64,000 nt of DNA from DASQPR01 sp963836785. Lineage in GTDB: Bacteria > Actinomycetota > Actinomycetes > Mycobacteriales > Micromonosporaceae. Position numbers and translations under genes: made by a program. The notes below the pieces were generated by a model that worked only from the letters and a program-made list of their open reading frames with translations, was not told the DNA's origin and made no database searches. Shown piece after piece: positions 16,353-25,560 of the stretch; the stretch's first letter is position 1, and each line of letters starts with the position of its first letter. Where the stretch lies: contig CAWIKW010000005.1 in the NCBI GenBank assembly GCA_963836785.1, positions 620,001 through 684,000 of the forward strand, written 5' to 3'.

Positions 16353-17363
16353 ATGACCACACGGACCGGACGTGAATACCACCTCGCCAGCCGACCGGTT
16401 GGCTGGCCGACACCGGCGAACTTCGCGCTCGTCGAGGTCGAGGTGCCCGAGCCCGGCCCGGGTCAGGTACTGGTCCGCAACACGTACTTGTCGGTCGATC
16501 CGTACATGCGCGGGCGGATGAACGACGTGAAGAGCTACGTGCCGCCGTTCCAGATCGGTCAGGTGCTCGACGGCGGAGCGATGGGCGAGGTGATCGCGTC
16601 CGGCAGCGACGAGGTGCCGGTCGGCGCGACGGTCGTGCATAACTTCGGCTGGCGTGAGTTCGCGCTCTTCGATGCGAAATACGCACAGGTCGTCGACCCG
16701 TCAGCGACGCCGAGCCCGGCGACCTATCTCGGTGCACTCGGCATCCCGGGGCTCACCGCCTACGTCGGGCTGTTCGACATCGCGAACATGCACGAGGGCG
16801 ATGTGGTGTTCGTATCCGGTGCCGCCGGCGCCGTCGGCAGCGTTGCCGGTCAGCTCGCGAAGATGCGCGGTGCGTCGCGGGTCATCGGCAGCGCCGGCTC
16901 GGCCGCGAAGGTCAGACACCTGACCGAGGATCTCGGTTACGACGCGGCCTTCAACTACAAGGACGGTCCGGTGCGTCCGCAGCTCGCCGCGGCGGCGCCG
17001 GACGGCATCGACGTCTACTTCGACAACGTCGGCGGCGAACACCTCGTGGCCGCTCTGTCGATGCTGCATACCTTCGGGCGGGTCGCGCTGTGCGGCGCGA
17101 TCGACGCGTACAACGCGACCGAGGCACCGGTCGGACCGCCGAATCTGGGTCTGGCCATCACCAAACGCCTGACGTTGCGCGGCTACATCGTCACCGACCA
17201 TCGCGACCGGACACCGGCTTTCGTCGAGGAGGTGGGCGCGTGGATCCGCGACGGCCACATCGTGTGCACCGAAACGATGGTGGACGGTTTCGAGAGCACG
17301 CCGGATGCCTTCATCGGCCTCCTGCGTGGCGACAACGTCGGCAAGATGGTCGTCCGCGTCTGA
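16353..17363 (+). CDS. NADP-dependent oxidoreductase, zinc-independent MDR (prostaglandin reductase-like)
   Basis: 336 residues, medium-chain dehydrogenase/reductase. N-terminal GroES-like domain with DPYMRGRMND, and a Rossmann domain with GAAGAVGS at about 156-163. No structural-zinc Cys cluster. Closest layout is the CurA/leukotriene B4 12-hydroxydehydrogenase group, which reduces alpha,beta-unsaturated ketones. The ATG at 16353 follows GAGAGG; an upstream GTG at 16329 is less likely. The methyltransferase gene starts 37 nt after its stop. Confidence 0.93.
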   Translation: MTTRTGREYHLASRPVGWPTPANFALVEVEVPEPGPGQVLVRNTYLSVDPYMRGRMNDVKSYVPPFQIGQVLDGGAMGEVIASGSDEVPVGATVVHNFGWREFALFDAKYAQVVDPSATPSPATYLGALGIPGLTAYVGLFDIANMHEGDVVFVSGAAGAVGSVAGQLAKMRGASRVIGSAGSAAKVRHLTEDLGYDAAFNYKDGPVRPQLAAAAPDGIDVYFDNVGGEHLVAALSMLHTFGRVALCGAIDAYNATEAPVGPPNLGLAITKRLTLRGYIVTDHRDRTPAFVEEVGAWIRDGHIVCTETMVDGFESTPDAFIGLLRGDNVGKMVVRV

Positions 17364-17400
17364 CGGTGCTCACAGTGTTGCGTACCAACGGATTGGCGTC

Positions 17401-18018
17401 ATGACCGCGGCCGGAACGGCGGCCTACGACGCGTGGCGCGATGTGCCGCCGGCAGTGACCGCGGCGGTGGATCTGGCTCGCCGCACCGGTTTCGGGATGT
17501 CCTGCCGTCCCGAGCAGGGCGAGCTGCTGCGTATCCTGGCCCGCGGCGTCGGCCCCGGCGTGATCGGTGAGACCGGCACCGGCTGCGGCGTCGGCCTCGC
17601 GTGGCTCGCGAGCGCGGCCCATCCGGACGCTCGCATCGTCAGTATCGAGCGGGACGCGGAGCGAGCGACCGCCGTCGCGCGCATGGTCCACGACGATCCA
17701 CGGGTACGGGTGTGCCACGGCGACTGGAGCGAGCTGCTCGGCCACGGACCGTTCGATCTGTTGGTGCTCGACGGCGGCGGACAGGGCAAGCGCGACGAAC
17801 CGCCGCTCGATCCCGTCGCGTGGGTGCGCCCCGGCGGACTGATCGTCATCGACGACTTCACCCCATCGACGCAGTGGCCGCCGATGTACGGCGACCAAGT
17901 CGACGTGGCGCGGATGTACTGGCTGGAGCATCCGTCCGTACGGGCAGCGCAAATCCCACTCGCACCCGACGCCGCGACGATCGTTGCCGCCGTTGTCGGG
18001 ATCACGTCGCCCGATTGA
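17401..18018 (+). CDS. Class I SAM-dependent methyltransferase (O-methyltransferase-like)
   Basis: 205 residues. The SAM-binding glycine loop is GETGTGCGVG, followed by an acidic residue in IVSIERD and motif LLVLDGGG; IVIDDFTP resembles the metal-site region of caffeoyl-CoA-type O-methyltransferases. The substrate is unknown. The ATG at 17401 lacks a clear ribosome site. The short gap to the preceding oxidoreductase suggests an operon. It ends convergent with the phosphatase gene. Confidence 0.85.
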   Translation: MTAAGTAAYDAWRDVPPAVTAAVDLARRTGFGMSCRPEQGELLRILARGVGPGVIGETGTGCGVGLAWLASAAHPDARIVSIERDAERATAVARMVHDDPRVRVCHGDWSELLGHGPFDLLVLDGGGQGKRDEPPLDPVAWVRPGGLIVIDDFTPSTQWPPMYGDQVDVARMYWLEHPSVRAAQIPLAPDAATIVAAVVGITSPD

Positions 18019-18060
18019 TCGCTACGGCGGCCGGATGCCCGCTGGCGGCTGGCGCTTCGG

Positions 18061-19191
18061 CTAACTGACGCCGAGCCAGATGCCGATGCCGGCGGCGAGC
18101 ACGAGGGCGACGAGCGCGGACAGACCGATCAGCCGGTTTCGCGGAAGTCGAAGGCGCTTGCTCGATCGCGGTGCCGGCGCGAGGCGGTGACTGACTGGGC
18201 GGCTTCGCTGGGTCGGGATGAGCGGCCGGGTGCTGGCCGGCGCCTCCGTTGTCGGCGCGGTCGTCGTCGCGGGCGATTCCGGCGACCCTGGTTTGGACGC
18301 CGCGAGCCACGGTGTGTCCGGCGCGAACAACAACACTGCGGTGACGTCGTCGCCGCTGCCATCACTCGACGCACAGTCGCGTACCCACTCCGGCAGTGCC
18401 TTGGCCACCCAACCGTCGCCGTGCCGTTGGATCAGGGTGGCGAGATCGGCGCCGAAGGCATCGGGCCAGTTCTGGCCGCGCTGTGCATTTCCGAACCCAT
18501 CCGTTGCGAGCATGACGGCGCCGATCGGCTGCGCCGCCGCCCGGACGACTCCGTAGCGGATTGAGTCGACCGCATCGGGCTGGCACAGGCTGGTCGTACG
18601 GAGTCCGTCCAGACGCGGGTCGGACGGCACCGGGCGCCGCACCGTCCCATCCGGCGCGACGACGAACAAATCGCCGTCGCCGAGTTGCAGACAAGCGAGC
18701 CAGGCGCCGGCCGCGATCGCGACGAGCAACGTCGCGCCGTAGCCGTAGACCAGATCGATGAACGCCGCGTCCGGTTCGAGCCCGGCGGCGATGCGCTCGT
18801 CGTCGGTGACGGGGCGCTCCTCGATATCGCGGCGTACGTGTTCGCGCCACACGGATACGACAGCGGGGGCGAGACGCCCGAGGATCTCCTCGACCGCCGC
18901 GGAGTCAGTGGCGGCGGCGATCTCGGCGGCGGAGCCGGTCCCGAGGCGGGCCGCGACGGCCACGGCGATCTCCGCCCCCTCAGCGCTGCGGAAGTGCCGT
19001 GCATGACCGTGGCCGTCGGCGACCGCGACGACGACGGACGATTCGTCGCGTTCGAGCACGGTCGCGGGTGCCACCGCCCAGGCATCCTCGTAACGCATGT
19101 GTCGCGCGACGTGATGCGCACCGGTCGCGTCGGCCGCGGCGACCCGCCAGCGAACGGCTGTTGTCCGCGTATCGATGTGGGGGGCCGTCAT
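18061..19191 (-). CDS. PP2C-type (PPM) Ser/Thr protein phosphatase with C-terminal membrane anchor
   Basis: 376 residues. The catalytic PPM domain spans roughly 1-260, with metal-binding RYEDAWAV, ADGHGHARH and the late DGSGDDVTAVLL motif. A Pro/Thr/Ser-rich linker follows, then one C-terminal membrane helix (about 355-374). It probably reverses Ser/Thr phosphorylation at the membrane. Its ATG overlaps the stop of the upstream membrane-protein gene (TAATG), implying coupled translation and a shared job. Confidence 0.9.
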   Translation of the reverse strand: MTAPHIDTRTTAVRWRVAAADATGAHHVARHMRYEDAWAVAPATVLERDESSVVVAVADGHGHARHFRSAEGAEIAVAVAARLGTGSAAEIAAATDSAAVEEILGRLAPAVVSVWREHVRRDIEERPVTDDERIAAGLEPDAAFIDLVYGYGATLLVAIAAGAWLACLQLGDGDLFVVAPDGTVRRPVPSDPRLDGLRTTSLCQPDAVDSIRYGVVRAAAQPIGAVMLATDGFGNAQRGQNWPDAFGADLATLIQRHGDGWVAKALPEWVRDCASSDGSGDDVTAVLLFAPDTPWLAASKPGSPESPATTTAPTTEAPASTRPLIPTQRSRPVSHRLAPAPRSSKRLRLPRNRLIGLSALVALVLAAGIGIWLGVS

Positions 19192-20102
19192 TATGCGTTC
19201 CGGTTGTTCTGATGCCACCACGCGTCGAGATCGGCGAACGCCTGAGTCGGCGCGGATTCGGCGACGAGGATCGTGCGCTCAGTGTCGTCGGTCCACACGT
19301 AGTAGTGGTTCTCCGAGCTGTCCGAATAGCACTCCAACGTGCCGGCCACGACATCGGGCGTGGCGATCGTGTGCCATTCGACGCTGCCATAGGTGGCCGC
19401 CGGCGGACACTTGCCCTCGGCCGTATCCGGATCGAACTTGACAAATGCGTTGAACGCTTCGACGCCGCGCTCATAGGCCGTCTGGTCCGCGAACTGGTAG
19501 CCCCACACCTGAAGGTAAGGCAGCCGTGCGCTGGCCGGCTCCTGACAGGCGAAGTAGGCGCTGACATCGGTCAGGAACGGATCGTCGTCGGTGGTGCGAC
19601 AGCTCGGCAGATTGACGTCGGCCGGCATCACCGCGGCCAACGGCGGCGCGGTCGCGCGGGTGGTGTCCGTTCTCGATGACGCCGCCGACGACGTCGTCGC
19701 CCCGACGGCCGGTTGGCCGCTCGGCTGACCGACCGTGTGGCCGGGGGTCGCCGTAGGCACCGAACCGGCGACACATCCCGTCGCCGGGCAGCCGGCGCGC
19801 GCGGTCATGTGGATGATCGAAATGGTGGCGACCGTGATCACGGCGGCGATCACCGTACCGACGATCAGCGCTCCGCGGGCACGGCCATGCTGGGACTCGG
19901 TGTCATCGTCCGCATCGCCCGGCCGGGCCAGGTTGTATTCGGTGATGTCGTCGAGCAGTCGGCCCCGGTTCGGTTGGACCTTCGCGGCCGCTCGGCCGGT
20001 GTAGGCCGGCGACTCGATCCGGTGGGTCGGTTCGGCCTGATCGCCATCGTCGGCGGTCGCCGGGAGCGGGTTGTCAACGCCGTCGGGGGCAACGTCGGAC
20101 AC
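19191..20102 (-). CDS. Single-pass membrane protein with extracytoplasmic sensor-like domain
   Basis: 303 residues from the GTG at 20102, which follows GAGGGGG (a GTG at 20117 is the longer option). A cytoplasmic Asp-rich N-terminus (1-76), one membrane helix (about 78-98), a Thr/Ala/Pro linker with several Cys, then a globular domain of about 130 residues ending GTLECYSD...YYVWTDD. The outer domain resembles those carried by some actinobacterial Ser/Thr kinases, but no kinase domain is present. Coupling to the PP2C gene suggests a signalling partner. Function inferred, not recognised. Confidence 0.75.
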   Translation of the reverse strand: MSDVAPDGVDNPLPATADDGDQAEPTHRIESPAYTGRAAAKVQPNRGRLLDDITEYNLARPGDADDDTESQHGRARGALIVGTVIAAVITVATISIIHMTARAGCPATGCVAGSVPTATPGHTVGQPSGQPAVGATTSSAASSRTDTTRATAPPLAAVMPADVNLPSCRTTDDDPFLTDVSAYFACQEPASARLPYLQVWGYQFADQTAYERGVEAFNAFVKFDPDTAEGKCPPAATYGSVEWHTIATPDVVAGTLECYSDSSENHYYVWTDDTERTILVAESAPTQAFADLDAWWHQNNRNA

Positions 20103-20125
20103 GAAACCCCCTCGCACGGGTCACC

Positions 20126-20140
20126 TTGCGCATCGCGCAA
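20126..20140 (-). promoter_or_regulatory. Small dyad upstream of the sensor-phosphatase pair
   Basis: TTGCGC-ATC-GCGCAA, a perfect 6-bp dyad 24 nt upstream of the GTG at 20102. Possible operator. The rest of the 265-base gap to nagZ shows no gene. Confidence 0.3.
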
Positions 20141-20367
20141 GCCACGCGGCACCCACCGCGGGATCGGCGGCGGGGGAACCGCGACACATCAGGATGGCCG
20201 TCGACCATGGTGGCCGCAGAAGCGGACAACTGACTGCTCGGTGCCGACCTAGGGTGCATTGTTCCGCTCGGGCCATCCACAGACAAGGCCACGACGGGCG
20301 CCCTGTCCCGGACGGGTGGCGATCCGGATGCTCGCTGCCTAACCGGCCTAGCGCAATCTGATGTTGC

Positions 20368-21909
20368 TCACTGCGTCAGAGTGGCCAGCGATGCCGCCGA
20401 GGCGGGGGTCGCGCCGGCGAGTAACTCGGCGACCGCCTGTCCGCACGCGGTCGATGCTCCGTACGTGCAGATCTGTGTCGGCGCGAGCGCCCCGGCCGGC
20501 ACCCCCATCTCGACGACCACCGCATCCGGCCGAGCGGCGAGCAGATGCTTGAGTGCGTTTCGCATCCATACGTGACGGTGGGCATCACGAACGACGGCGA
20601 CGACCGGTCGCCCGTCGGCCGCCCACACCTGTGCATCCATCGACTCGGCAACGGCGGCGTCGCCGTCGAGCTGGGTCTCGGTGAGGCGTACGCCGGTGGC
20701 GCCGCCGATCAGGTTCGACAGCGAGGCGTAGACGCCCCACGGTGTCTCGGCGCCGATCGCCATGTTCATCCTGGGGGACAACTCGACCACGTGCGGCGGC
20801 GCGGTGAACGGCCACGGCACGCCGTCGGCGCCGGCGGTCACTCGCATTGCGCGGCGGGCCGCGACCAGACCCGGGTGTACGCCGCCGGTGCCCGCCGGTG
20901 AGCGGTGCAACCGTGCCGTCCGTGACCAGGCTGCCAAGGCATCCACGCGCGCGGCGGCGTCGGCCAGTCGTTCCTCCGACAACGAGCCGTCGATGACAGC
21001 GCGGACGATCGCGTCGCGCAGCGTCACGGCCGTGGCCTCGTCATAGTGCTCGCCGCCGACACAGACCGCGTCGACGCCGGCGGCCAAAGCGGCAACGGTC
21101 GCGCCACCGAGTCCGTAGCGTCGAGCCACCGCCTGCATTTCGATGCCATCAGTAACGATCAGACCGTCGAACCCGAGTTCGCCCCGAAGCACCTCGGTCA
21201 ACACGCGATAGCTCAGCGTAGCCGGCCGGTCCGGATCGATCGCCGGTACGACGAGGTGGCCGGTCATGATCGTCGCGACGCCGGCATCGATTGCCGCTCG
21301 GAACGGTACAAGCTCGCAGGCTGCGAGTGCGTCCCGATCCGCCGCGATCACCGGCACGTCGTGGTGTGAGTCGACGGCGGTGTCGCCGTGGCCCGGAAAG
21401 TGTTTGGCGCACGCGGCCACGCCAGCGGACTGCAGGCCGCGAATCCAGGCGGCGGTATGGCGGGCGACAAGGTGAGGATCGGATCCGAACGCGCGCACCC
21501 CGATGACCGGGTTGTCCGGGTTGGAGTTGACGTCGGCGTCGGGAGCGAAGTCGAGCGTGATGCCGAGGCCGGCGAGCTCCTGGCCCAGATGGCGAGCGAC
21601 CGCCGCGGTCAGGTCGACATCATCCGCGGCACCGAGCGCGAGGTTGCCGGGGCGCGAACTGCCGCTGTGCGCCTCCAGGCGCGTCACGTCGCCGGCTTCC
21701 TCATCGATGCAGATGATGACGTCGTGGGATTCGGCCCGCAGTGCCGTTGTCAGGGCCGCGACCTGCTCCGGCGTGTCGATGTTTCGTGCGTAGAGGAGGA
21801 CCGAACGCAGGCCGCCCGCGATCCGTCGACGGATCCAGTCCGGGGGCATCGTGCCCTCGAAGCCGGGTTGAAGGACGGCGTCAGCGAGCCCGGCGAGACG
21901 TCGGTCCAT
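20368..21909 (-). CDS. nagZ: Beta-N-acetylhexosaminidase, glycoside hydrolase family 3 (NagZ-like)
   Basis: 513 residues. The N-terminal TIM barrel holds the NagZ signature KHFPGHGDT (catalytic His region) and VTDGIEM, whose Asp is the nucleophile. The C-terminal third is an alpha/beta extension absent from the short Gram-negative NagZ. It removes terminal GlcNAc from muropeptides or other glycans in cell-wall recycling. No signal peptide, so probably cytoplasmic. The upstream region (21910-22055) has an AT-richer patch that likely holds the promoter. Confidence 0.93.
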   Translation of the reverse strand: MDRRLAGLADAVLQPGFEGTMPPDWIRRRIAGGLRSVLLYARNIDTPEQVAALTTALRAESHDVIICIDEEAGDVTRLEAHSGSSRPGNLALGAADDVDLTAAVARHLGQELAGLGITLDFAPDADVNSNPDNPVIGVRAFGSDPHLVARHTAAWIRGLQSAGVAACAKHFPGHGDTAVDSHHDVPVIAADRDALAACELVPFRAAIDAGVATIMTGHLVVPAIDPDRPATLSYRVLTEVLRGELGFDGLIVTDGIEMQAVARRYGLGGATVAALAAGVDAVCVGGEHYDEATAVTLRDAIVRAVIDGSLSEERLADAAARVDALAAWSRTARLHRSPAGTGGVHPGLVAARRAMRVTAGADGVPWPFTAPPHVVELSPRMNMAIGAETPWGVYASLSNLIGGATGVRLTETQLDGDAAVAESMDAQVWAADGRPVVAVVRDAHRHVWMRNALKHLLAARPDAVVVEMGVPAGALAPTQICTYGASTACGQAVAELLAGATPASAASLATLTQ

Positions 21910-22055
21910 CGCTGGCCCTCCATGCGGCTAGGTGCGGTCAACTCGCGGCCCCCGTGTCCGGCCGGCTTCAGGAAACATTGTTGACAGTGGTTCCAGTAAT
22001 AGTCAAGAAACCTTTCAGTTCTACCTGGCGGGTTGGCCCGCACTGATGGTCGTAC

Positions 22056-22286
22056 ATGTGTTCGAATAGGCAGATGGAACGCAGGAAGTTCTGGTGGAAT
22101 GGCAAGTGGGGCCGCCTCGCGCGGCGCGATGTCCTGCTCTACGAAGACGGTGGCGTCTGGTGGGTCGAGGCGCGTGAGGGCGGCGCCGAGGGTCATAGTC
22201 GTTGGTTCGAGTTCACCGAGGAGGACGCCGCGACGGACTGCATCCGGATGCTGGTTGCCGGGACCGAGCGGTGGCGAGAGCTATAG
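22056..22286 (+). CDS. Small conserved-looking protein, unknown function
   Basis: 76 residues, rich in Trp, Arg and Glu (RRKFWWNGKWG, GVWWVEAR, SRWFEFTEEDAA). The composition and steady codon use suggest a real soluble protein. The ATG at 22074 (70 residues) is an alternative start; neither has a strong ribosome site. Transcribed divergently from nagZ. I do not recognise a family. The following 271 bases up to rocD show no gene. Confidence 0.6.
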   Translation: MCSNRQMERRKFWWNGKWGRLARRDVLLYEDGGVWWVEAREGGAEGHSRWFEFTEEDAATDCIRMLVAGTERWREL

Positions 22287-22557
22287 CGGGCACTCATCGG
22301 GCGTCGGCGCAACGGATCGTCAGGTTGACGGGCCAGGACGCAACAAAGTGCTGCCGATGCGCAAGACACAGGCGTGCCATCCGTCGGTGATCCCGAATAG
22401 CGTCTGACACACACGCGCAAGGCGCCCGCGACCGGCGCCCATGTCGCTGTCCGCGGTTACCGTCGTAACTGCGACAGCACGTGTTCTAGCAGCTCAGGGC
22501 GGCGTCACGGTGCCGACGCACCGGGCGGTTGAACGTATTGGAAACCGGAGGCAGGCG

Positions 22558-23826
22558 ATGACCACGACAACCGAGCGCAGCGCGGGGGAGCGGGCAGCTG
22601 CCCTCGGATCGGCCGGGCAGACCGCCGCGGCGCTGGTCGAGGCCGAGGCCTGGACGGCACACAACTATCACCCGTTGCCCGTCGTGATCGCCGATGCGGA
22701 CGGCGCCTGGGTCACCGACGTGGACGGACGCCGTTACCTCGACTGCCTGGCCGGCTATTCGGCCCTCAACTTCGGCCACCGCCATCCGGACCTGATCGCG
22801 GCCGCACACGCGCAGCTGGATCGGGTGACACTCACCAGCCGCGCCTTCGTGCATGACCAGTTCGGGCCGTTCTGCCACGAGCTCGCCGAGCTGTGCGGCA
22901 CCGACCTCGTCCTGCCGATGAACACCGGCGCCGAGGCAGTGGAGACCGCGATCAAGCTCGCCCGCAAGTGGGGTTACCAGATCAAGGGCGTGCCGGACGG
23001 TCAGGCGAAGATCATTGTCGCGGCCGACAACTTCCACGGGCGTACGACGACGATCATCAGCTTCTCTACCGACCCCGACGCGCGAAACGACTTCGGTCCG
23101 TACACGCCGGGTTTCGTCATCGTGCCCTACGGAGATCTGGACGCGCTGACCGCGGCGATCGACGACGACACGGTGGCCGTGATGATCGAGCCGATCCAGG
23201 GCGAGGCCGGCGTCATCGTCCCGCCCGCGGGCTACCTCGCCGGTGTCCGCGCTGTCACGGCCGAGCGTCGGGTGCTGTTCATCGCCGATGAGATCCAGTC
23301 GGGGCTCGGCCGCACCGGGACGAATTTTGCGATCGAGCACGATGGTGTCGTCCCCGACATGTACATCCTGGGCAAGGCCCTCGGTGGCGGCGTCGTTCCG
23401 GTCTCGGCGGTCGCCGGGTCGCACGAGGTCCTCGGCACGCTCAAGCCCGGCGAGCACGGGTCGACCTTCGGCGGCAATCCGCTCGCGTGTGCCGTCGGCC
23501 GCGCCGTGATCGCGCTGCTCAACACCGGCGAGTTCCAGGCCCGGGCGGCGGAGTTGGGCGAGCGGCTGCACGACCGACTTGCCGCGCTCGTCGGGCGTGG
23601 CATCACTGCCGTACGCGGCAAAGGCTTGTGGGCCGGCGTCGACATCGACCCGGCGCTGATGAGCGGCCGGGAGGCAAGCAAGCGGTTGATGGCGCTCGGC
23701 GTGCTCGCAAAGGACACGCACGGATCGACGATCCGGCTCGCCCCGCCGCTGTGCATCACCGCCGACGAGGTCGACTGGGCGGTCGACCGGCTGGCTCAGG
23801 TGTTGACCGAGGCCGCCGCGGGCTGA
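22558..23826 (+). CDS. rocD: Ornithine--oxo-acid aminotransferase
   Basis: Class III PLP aminotransferase converting ornithine and 2-oxoglutarate to glutamate semialdehyde and glutamate in arginine catabolism. 422 residues from the ATG at 22558, preceded by GGAGGC. PLP Lys273 in ILGKALGGG, and the cofactor-binding NTGAEAVETAIKLAR and ADEIQSG segments. The FGPYTPGF and YSALNFGHRHP patterns favour ornithine over acetylornithine or GABA transaminases, though related activities are possible. No other arginine genes are adjacent. Confidence 0.92.
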   Translation: MTTTTERSAGERAAALGSAGQTAAALVEAEAWTAHNYHPLPVVIADADGAWVTDVDGRRYLDCLAGYSALNFGHRHPDLIAAAHAQLDRVTLTSRAFVHDQFGPFCHELAELCGTDLVLPMNTGAEAVETAIKLARKWGYQIKGVPDGQAKIIVAADNFHGRTTTIISFSTDPDARNDFGPYTPGFVIVPYGDLDALTAAIDDDTVAVMIEPIQGEAGVIVPPAGYLAGVRAVTAERRVLFIADEIQSGLGRTGTNFAIEHDGVVPDMYILGKALGGGVVPVSAVAGSHEVLGTLKPGEHGSTFGGNPLACAVGRAVIALLNTGEFQARAAELGERLHDRLAALVGRGITAVRGKGLWAGVDIDPALMSGREASKRLMALGVLAKDTHGSTIRLAPPLCITADEVDWAVDRLAQVLTEAAAG

Positions 23827-23862
23827 GCGGCCGCCGAACCGGCTTTAGTCGTCCGGCCGGGC

Positions 23863-24813
23863 TCAGTCCTCCGGTCGGGCGTCGTCGTGCGGTCGCGTTT
23901 GGTCGCGATGCGCGCCGACCATTCGCATTTCTCGCGTGCTGAGCGAGAGCGCGTGGGCCGGTGGCGCCCCGAGCGGGGTCCGCCGGCCGCCGGCAGCGAA
24001 CCGTGCGGCGAGGTCGGTCGGTGACTGCGCCGCAGCCGGTTCCCCGGCGAGCACGGCCGGGTCGACCCGCAGCGCGAACTCGTCCTCGCCCATGATGTTC
24101 AGCGCGCAGAACAACAGGCACACCAGCGCGGCGATGGACATGAGCAGGATCGGCAACACGAAGATCGTGGGTTGGACGCCCGGCACCTGATGTGGCATGT
24201 CGCTCATCCGGATTCGGAGGGCCATCATCGCCGTGTAGTGCATGCCGGTGACGGCGATCGCCAGCACCGCGGCGGCACCGAGGAAATGCAAGCCCCGGCG
24301 CGCGGCGAGGGTGAACCAGAGCGCTGTCGTCGACGCGACGACGGAAATGACGATCGAAGCGACGAGGAATCGCGGGTCGAAGCCGAACGAGCCGTTGATG
24401 TGGACGGCGGCCATGCCGGTGAGGTGCTGGCCGGACACGCCCAGGCCAGTCAGGAAGCCGCCGACGAGCAGGCGGGGGACGGATCGCCGGCCGTAGCCGA
24501 CGAGAAAGATCCCGGCGGAAACGACGATGATCGCGAGGGCAAGGCTGGCCAGGATCACCCATGGATTGAATCGCATCGTCGTGCCCTCGACCTCGAAGCC
24601 GAGCATCGCCATCATGTGCATCAGCCAGATGCCGCCGCCGCCGATCGCCACCGAGCCGGCGAGCAGCCAGCCGGCCCGCCGTCGACCGGTCGGCAGCGTA
24701 CGGGCGTGCGCGGTGCAGGCCAGTCCGAGCAGGCAACCGACGTAGGCCATCACGGACGCGAGGATCGGATTGGTGACGCCGTAGGAGAACTGCTCCACTT
24801 CGGCCATCGGCAT
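23863..24813 (-). CDS. MHYT-domain seven-helix membrane sensor protein
   Basis: 316 residues. Seven membrane segments fill the first 235 residues and carry three copies of the MHYT signature in variant form (WLMHMMAM, GQHLTGMA, GMHYTAMMAL), with Met and His placed to bind copper or another ligand near the outer face. The C-terminal tail of about 75 residues is hydrophilic, with no GGDEF, EAL or kinase domain. The family is thought to sense O2, CO or NO; here it would have to signal through a partner. GCGGAG precedes the ATG. Confidence 0.9.
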   Translation of the reverse strand: MPMAEVEQFSYGVTNPILASVMAYVGCLLGLACTAHARTLPTGRRRAGWLLAGSVAIGGGGIWLMHMMAMLGFEVEGTTMRFNPWVILASLALAIIVVSAGIFLVGYGRRSVPRLLVGGFLTGLGVSGQHLTGMAAVHINGSFGFDPRFLVASIVISVVASTTALWFTLAARRGLHFLGAAAVLAIAVTGMHYTAMMALRIRMSDMPHQVPGVQPTIFVLPILLMSIAALVCLLFCALNIMGEDEFALRVDPAVLAGEPAAAQSPTDLAARFAAGGRRTPLGAPPAHALSLSTREMRMVGAHRDQTRPHDDARPED

Positions 24814-24983
24814 GGCGTGCTCCGCTAGTTGGTGGCCCGGATGCGCTCAGTGAGCCATCCGTGCACGGGCTGTTGTCGCACACGGTGTGCGACGCACCTG
24901 CGGTCAAGGGTGCTGCGCCAGCGGTTGCGACCGGTGTTGCGACAAATGTCGGGCTCGGCGGCGGATGCATCGGCGCCAAAGCT

Positions 24984-25020
24984 GAAAGGGGCGGGCCGCG
25001 GCGTGCGGCCCGCCCCTTTC
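24984..25020 (-). terminator. Perfect 16-bp terminator hairpin
   Basis: Arms 24984-24999 and 25005-25020 are fully complementary with a 5-nt loop. It sits directly after the decayed NlpC/P60 frame on the minus strand and probably was that gene's terminator. Confidence 0.75.
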
Positions 25021-25042
25021 CACCGGGGAGAAGTGCGGTGAA

Positions 25043-25207
25043 TCAGTGCTGAACGAGGCGGCGGAACTCCACCGTCTTCTGCCAGATCTTCACGTGCCGG
25101 ACGTGCGAGCCGGTGTGCCGCGCCTCCCACATCATGTTGTGGCCCGTGTAGATCGCGACGTGGTGCACGCAGCCGCTGCCGGTGCGGAAGAAGATTGGGT
25201 TCCCCGC
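25043..25207 (-). pseudogene. Remnant of an NlpC/P60 peptidase gene (C-terminal part only)
   Basis: The frame encodes NPIFFR, HHVAIYTG and MWEARHTGSHVR, matching the second half of an NlpC/P60 domain including the catalytic His region. The N-terminal half with the DCSG catalytic Cys is absent in all frames upstream. The residues before it (to 25381) look random. Probably a deletion remnant of a wall hydrolase; an intact paralogue is at 33474. Confidence 0.6.
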
Positions 25208-25560
25208 TTCTGCCCGTTGCCCGAAGATTCGTCGTCGATGTTGGCGCCGCCCCGGGCGGGCAGAACTCGGCGTGACCCGAGTGCGACACCAGCCGGCGGA
25301 TAGGCCGACGCTCCTTTCTAACCGACGAAAACCCCCTGCTCGCGCGGTCACGATCTTGTTCGATATAACGAGCAATATCAATATATGTCTGAGTCATGAC
25401 GGTTGCCCGAATATTGGTCACGGACCGTTACCGGTCAGGTGCGAGTGGCTGATCTTCCCGATTGAGGCCAGGTGAGCCAGATCACGCAGGTTCTCGGCAC
25501 AGGGTTGATCAAGGGGGCCCACGCCTGCGGCGCCTGATGCCGATGGGGCAACATGGGCGA
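25208..25560. other. 353-base gap without an intact gene
   Basis: Holds the non-coding flank of the NlpC/P60 remnant, an AT-rich patch at about 25350-25400 (unusual here and promoter-like for the minus strand), and the leader of the epimerase gene. No RNA gene recognised. Confidence 0.5.

Noticed and set aside
21975..22020. DasR-type operator upstream of nagZ
   Set aside because: ACTGGAACCACTGT resembles half of the known DasR site, but the dyad is poor. Only an AT-rich promoter patch is supported.
25208..25421. Second ydaO riboswitch upstream of the NlpC/P60 remnant
   Set aside because: Looked for GAACCCGTCAGCTAACC-like and GGGGTGAA blocks; none found in the right order.
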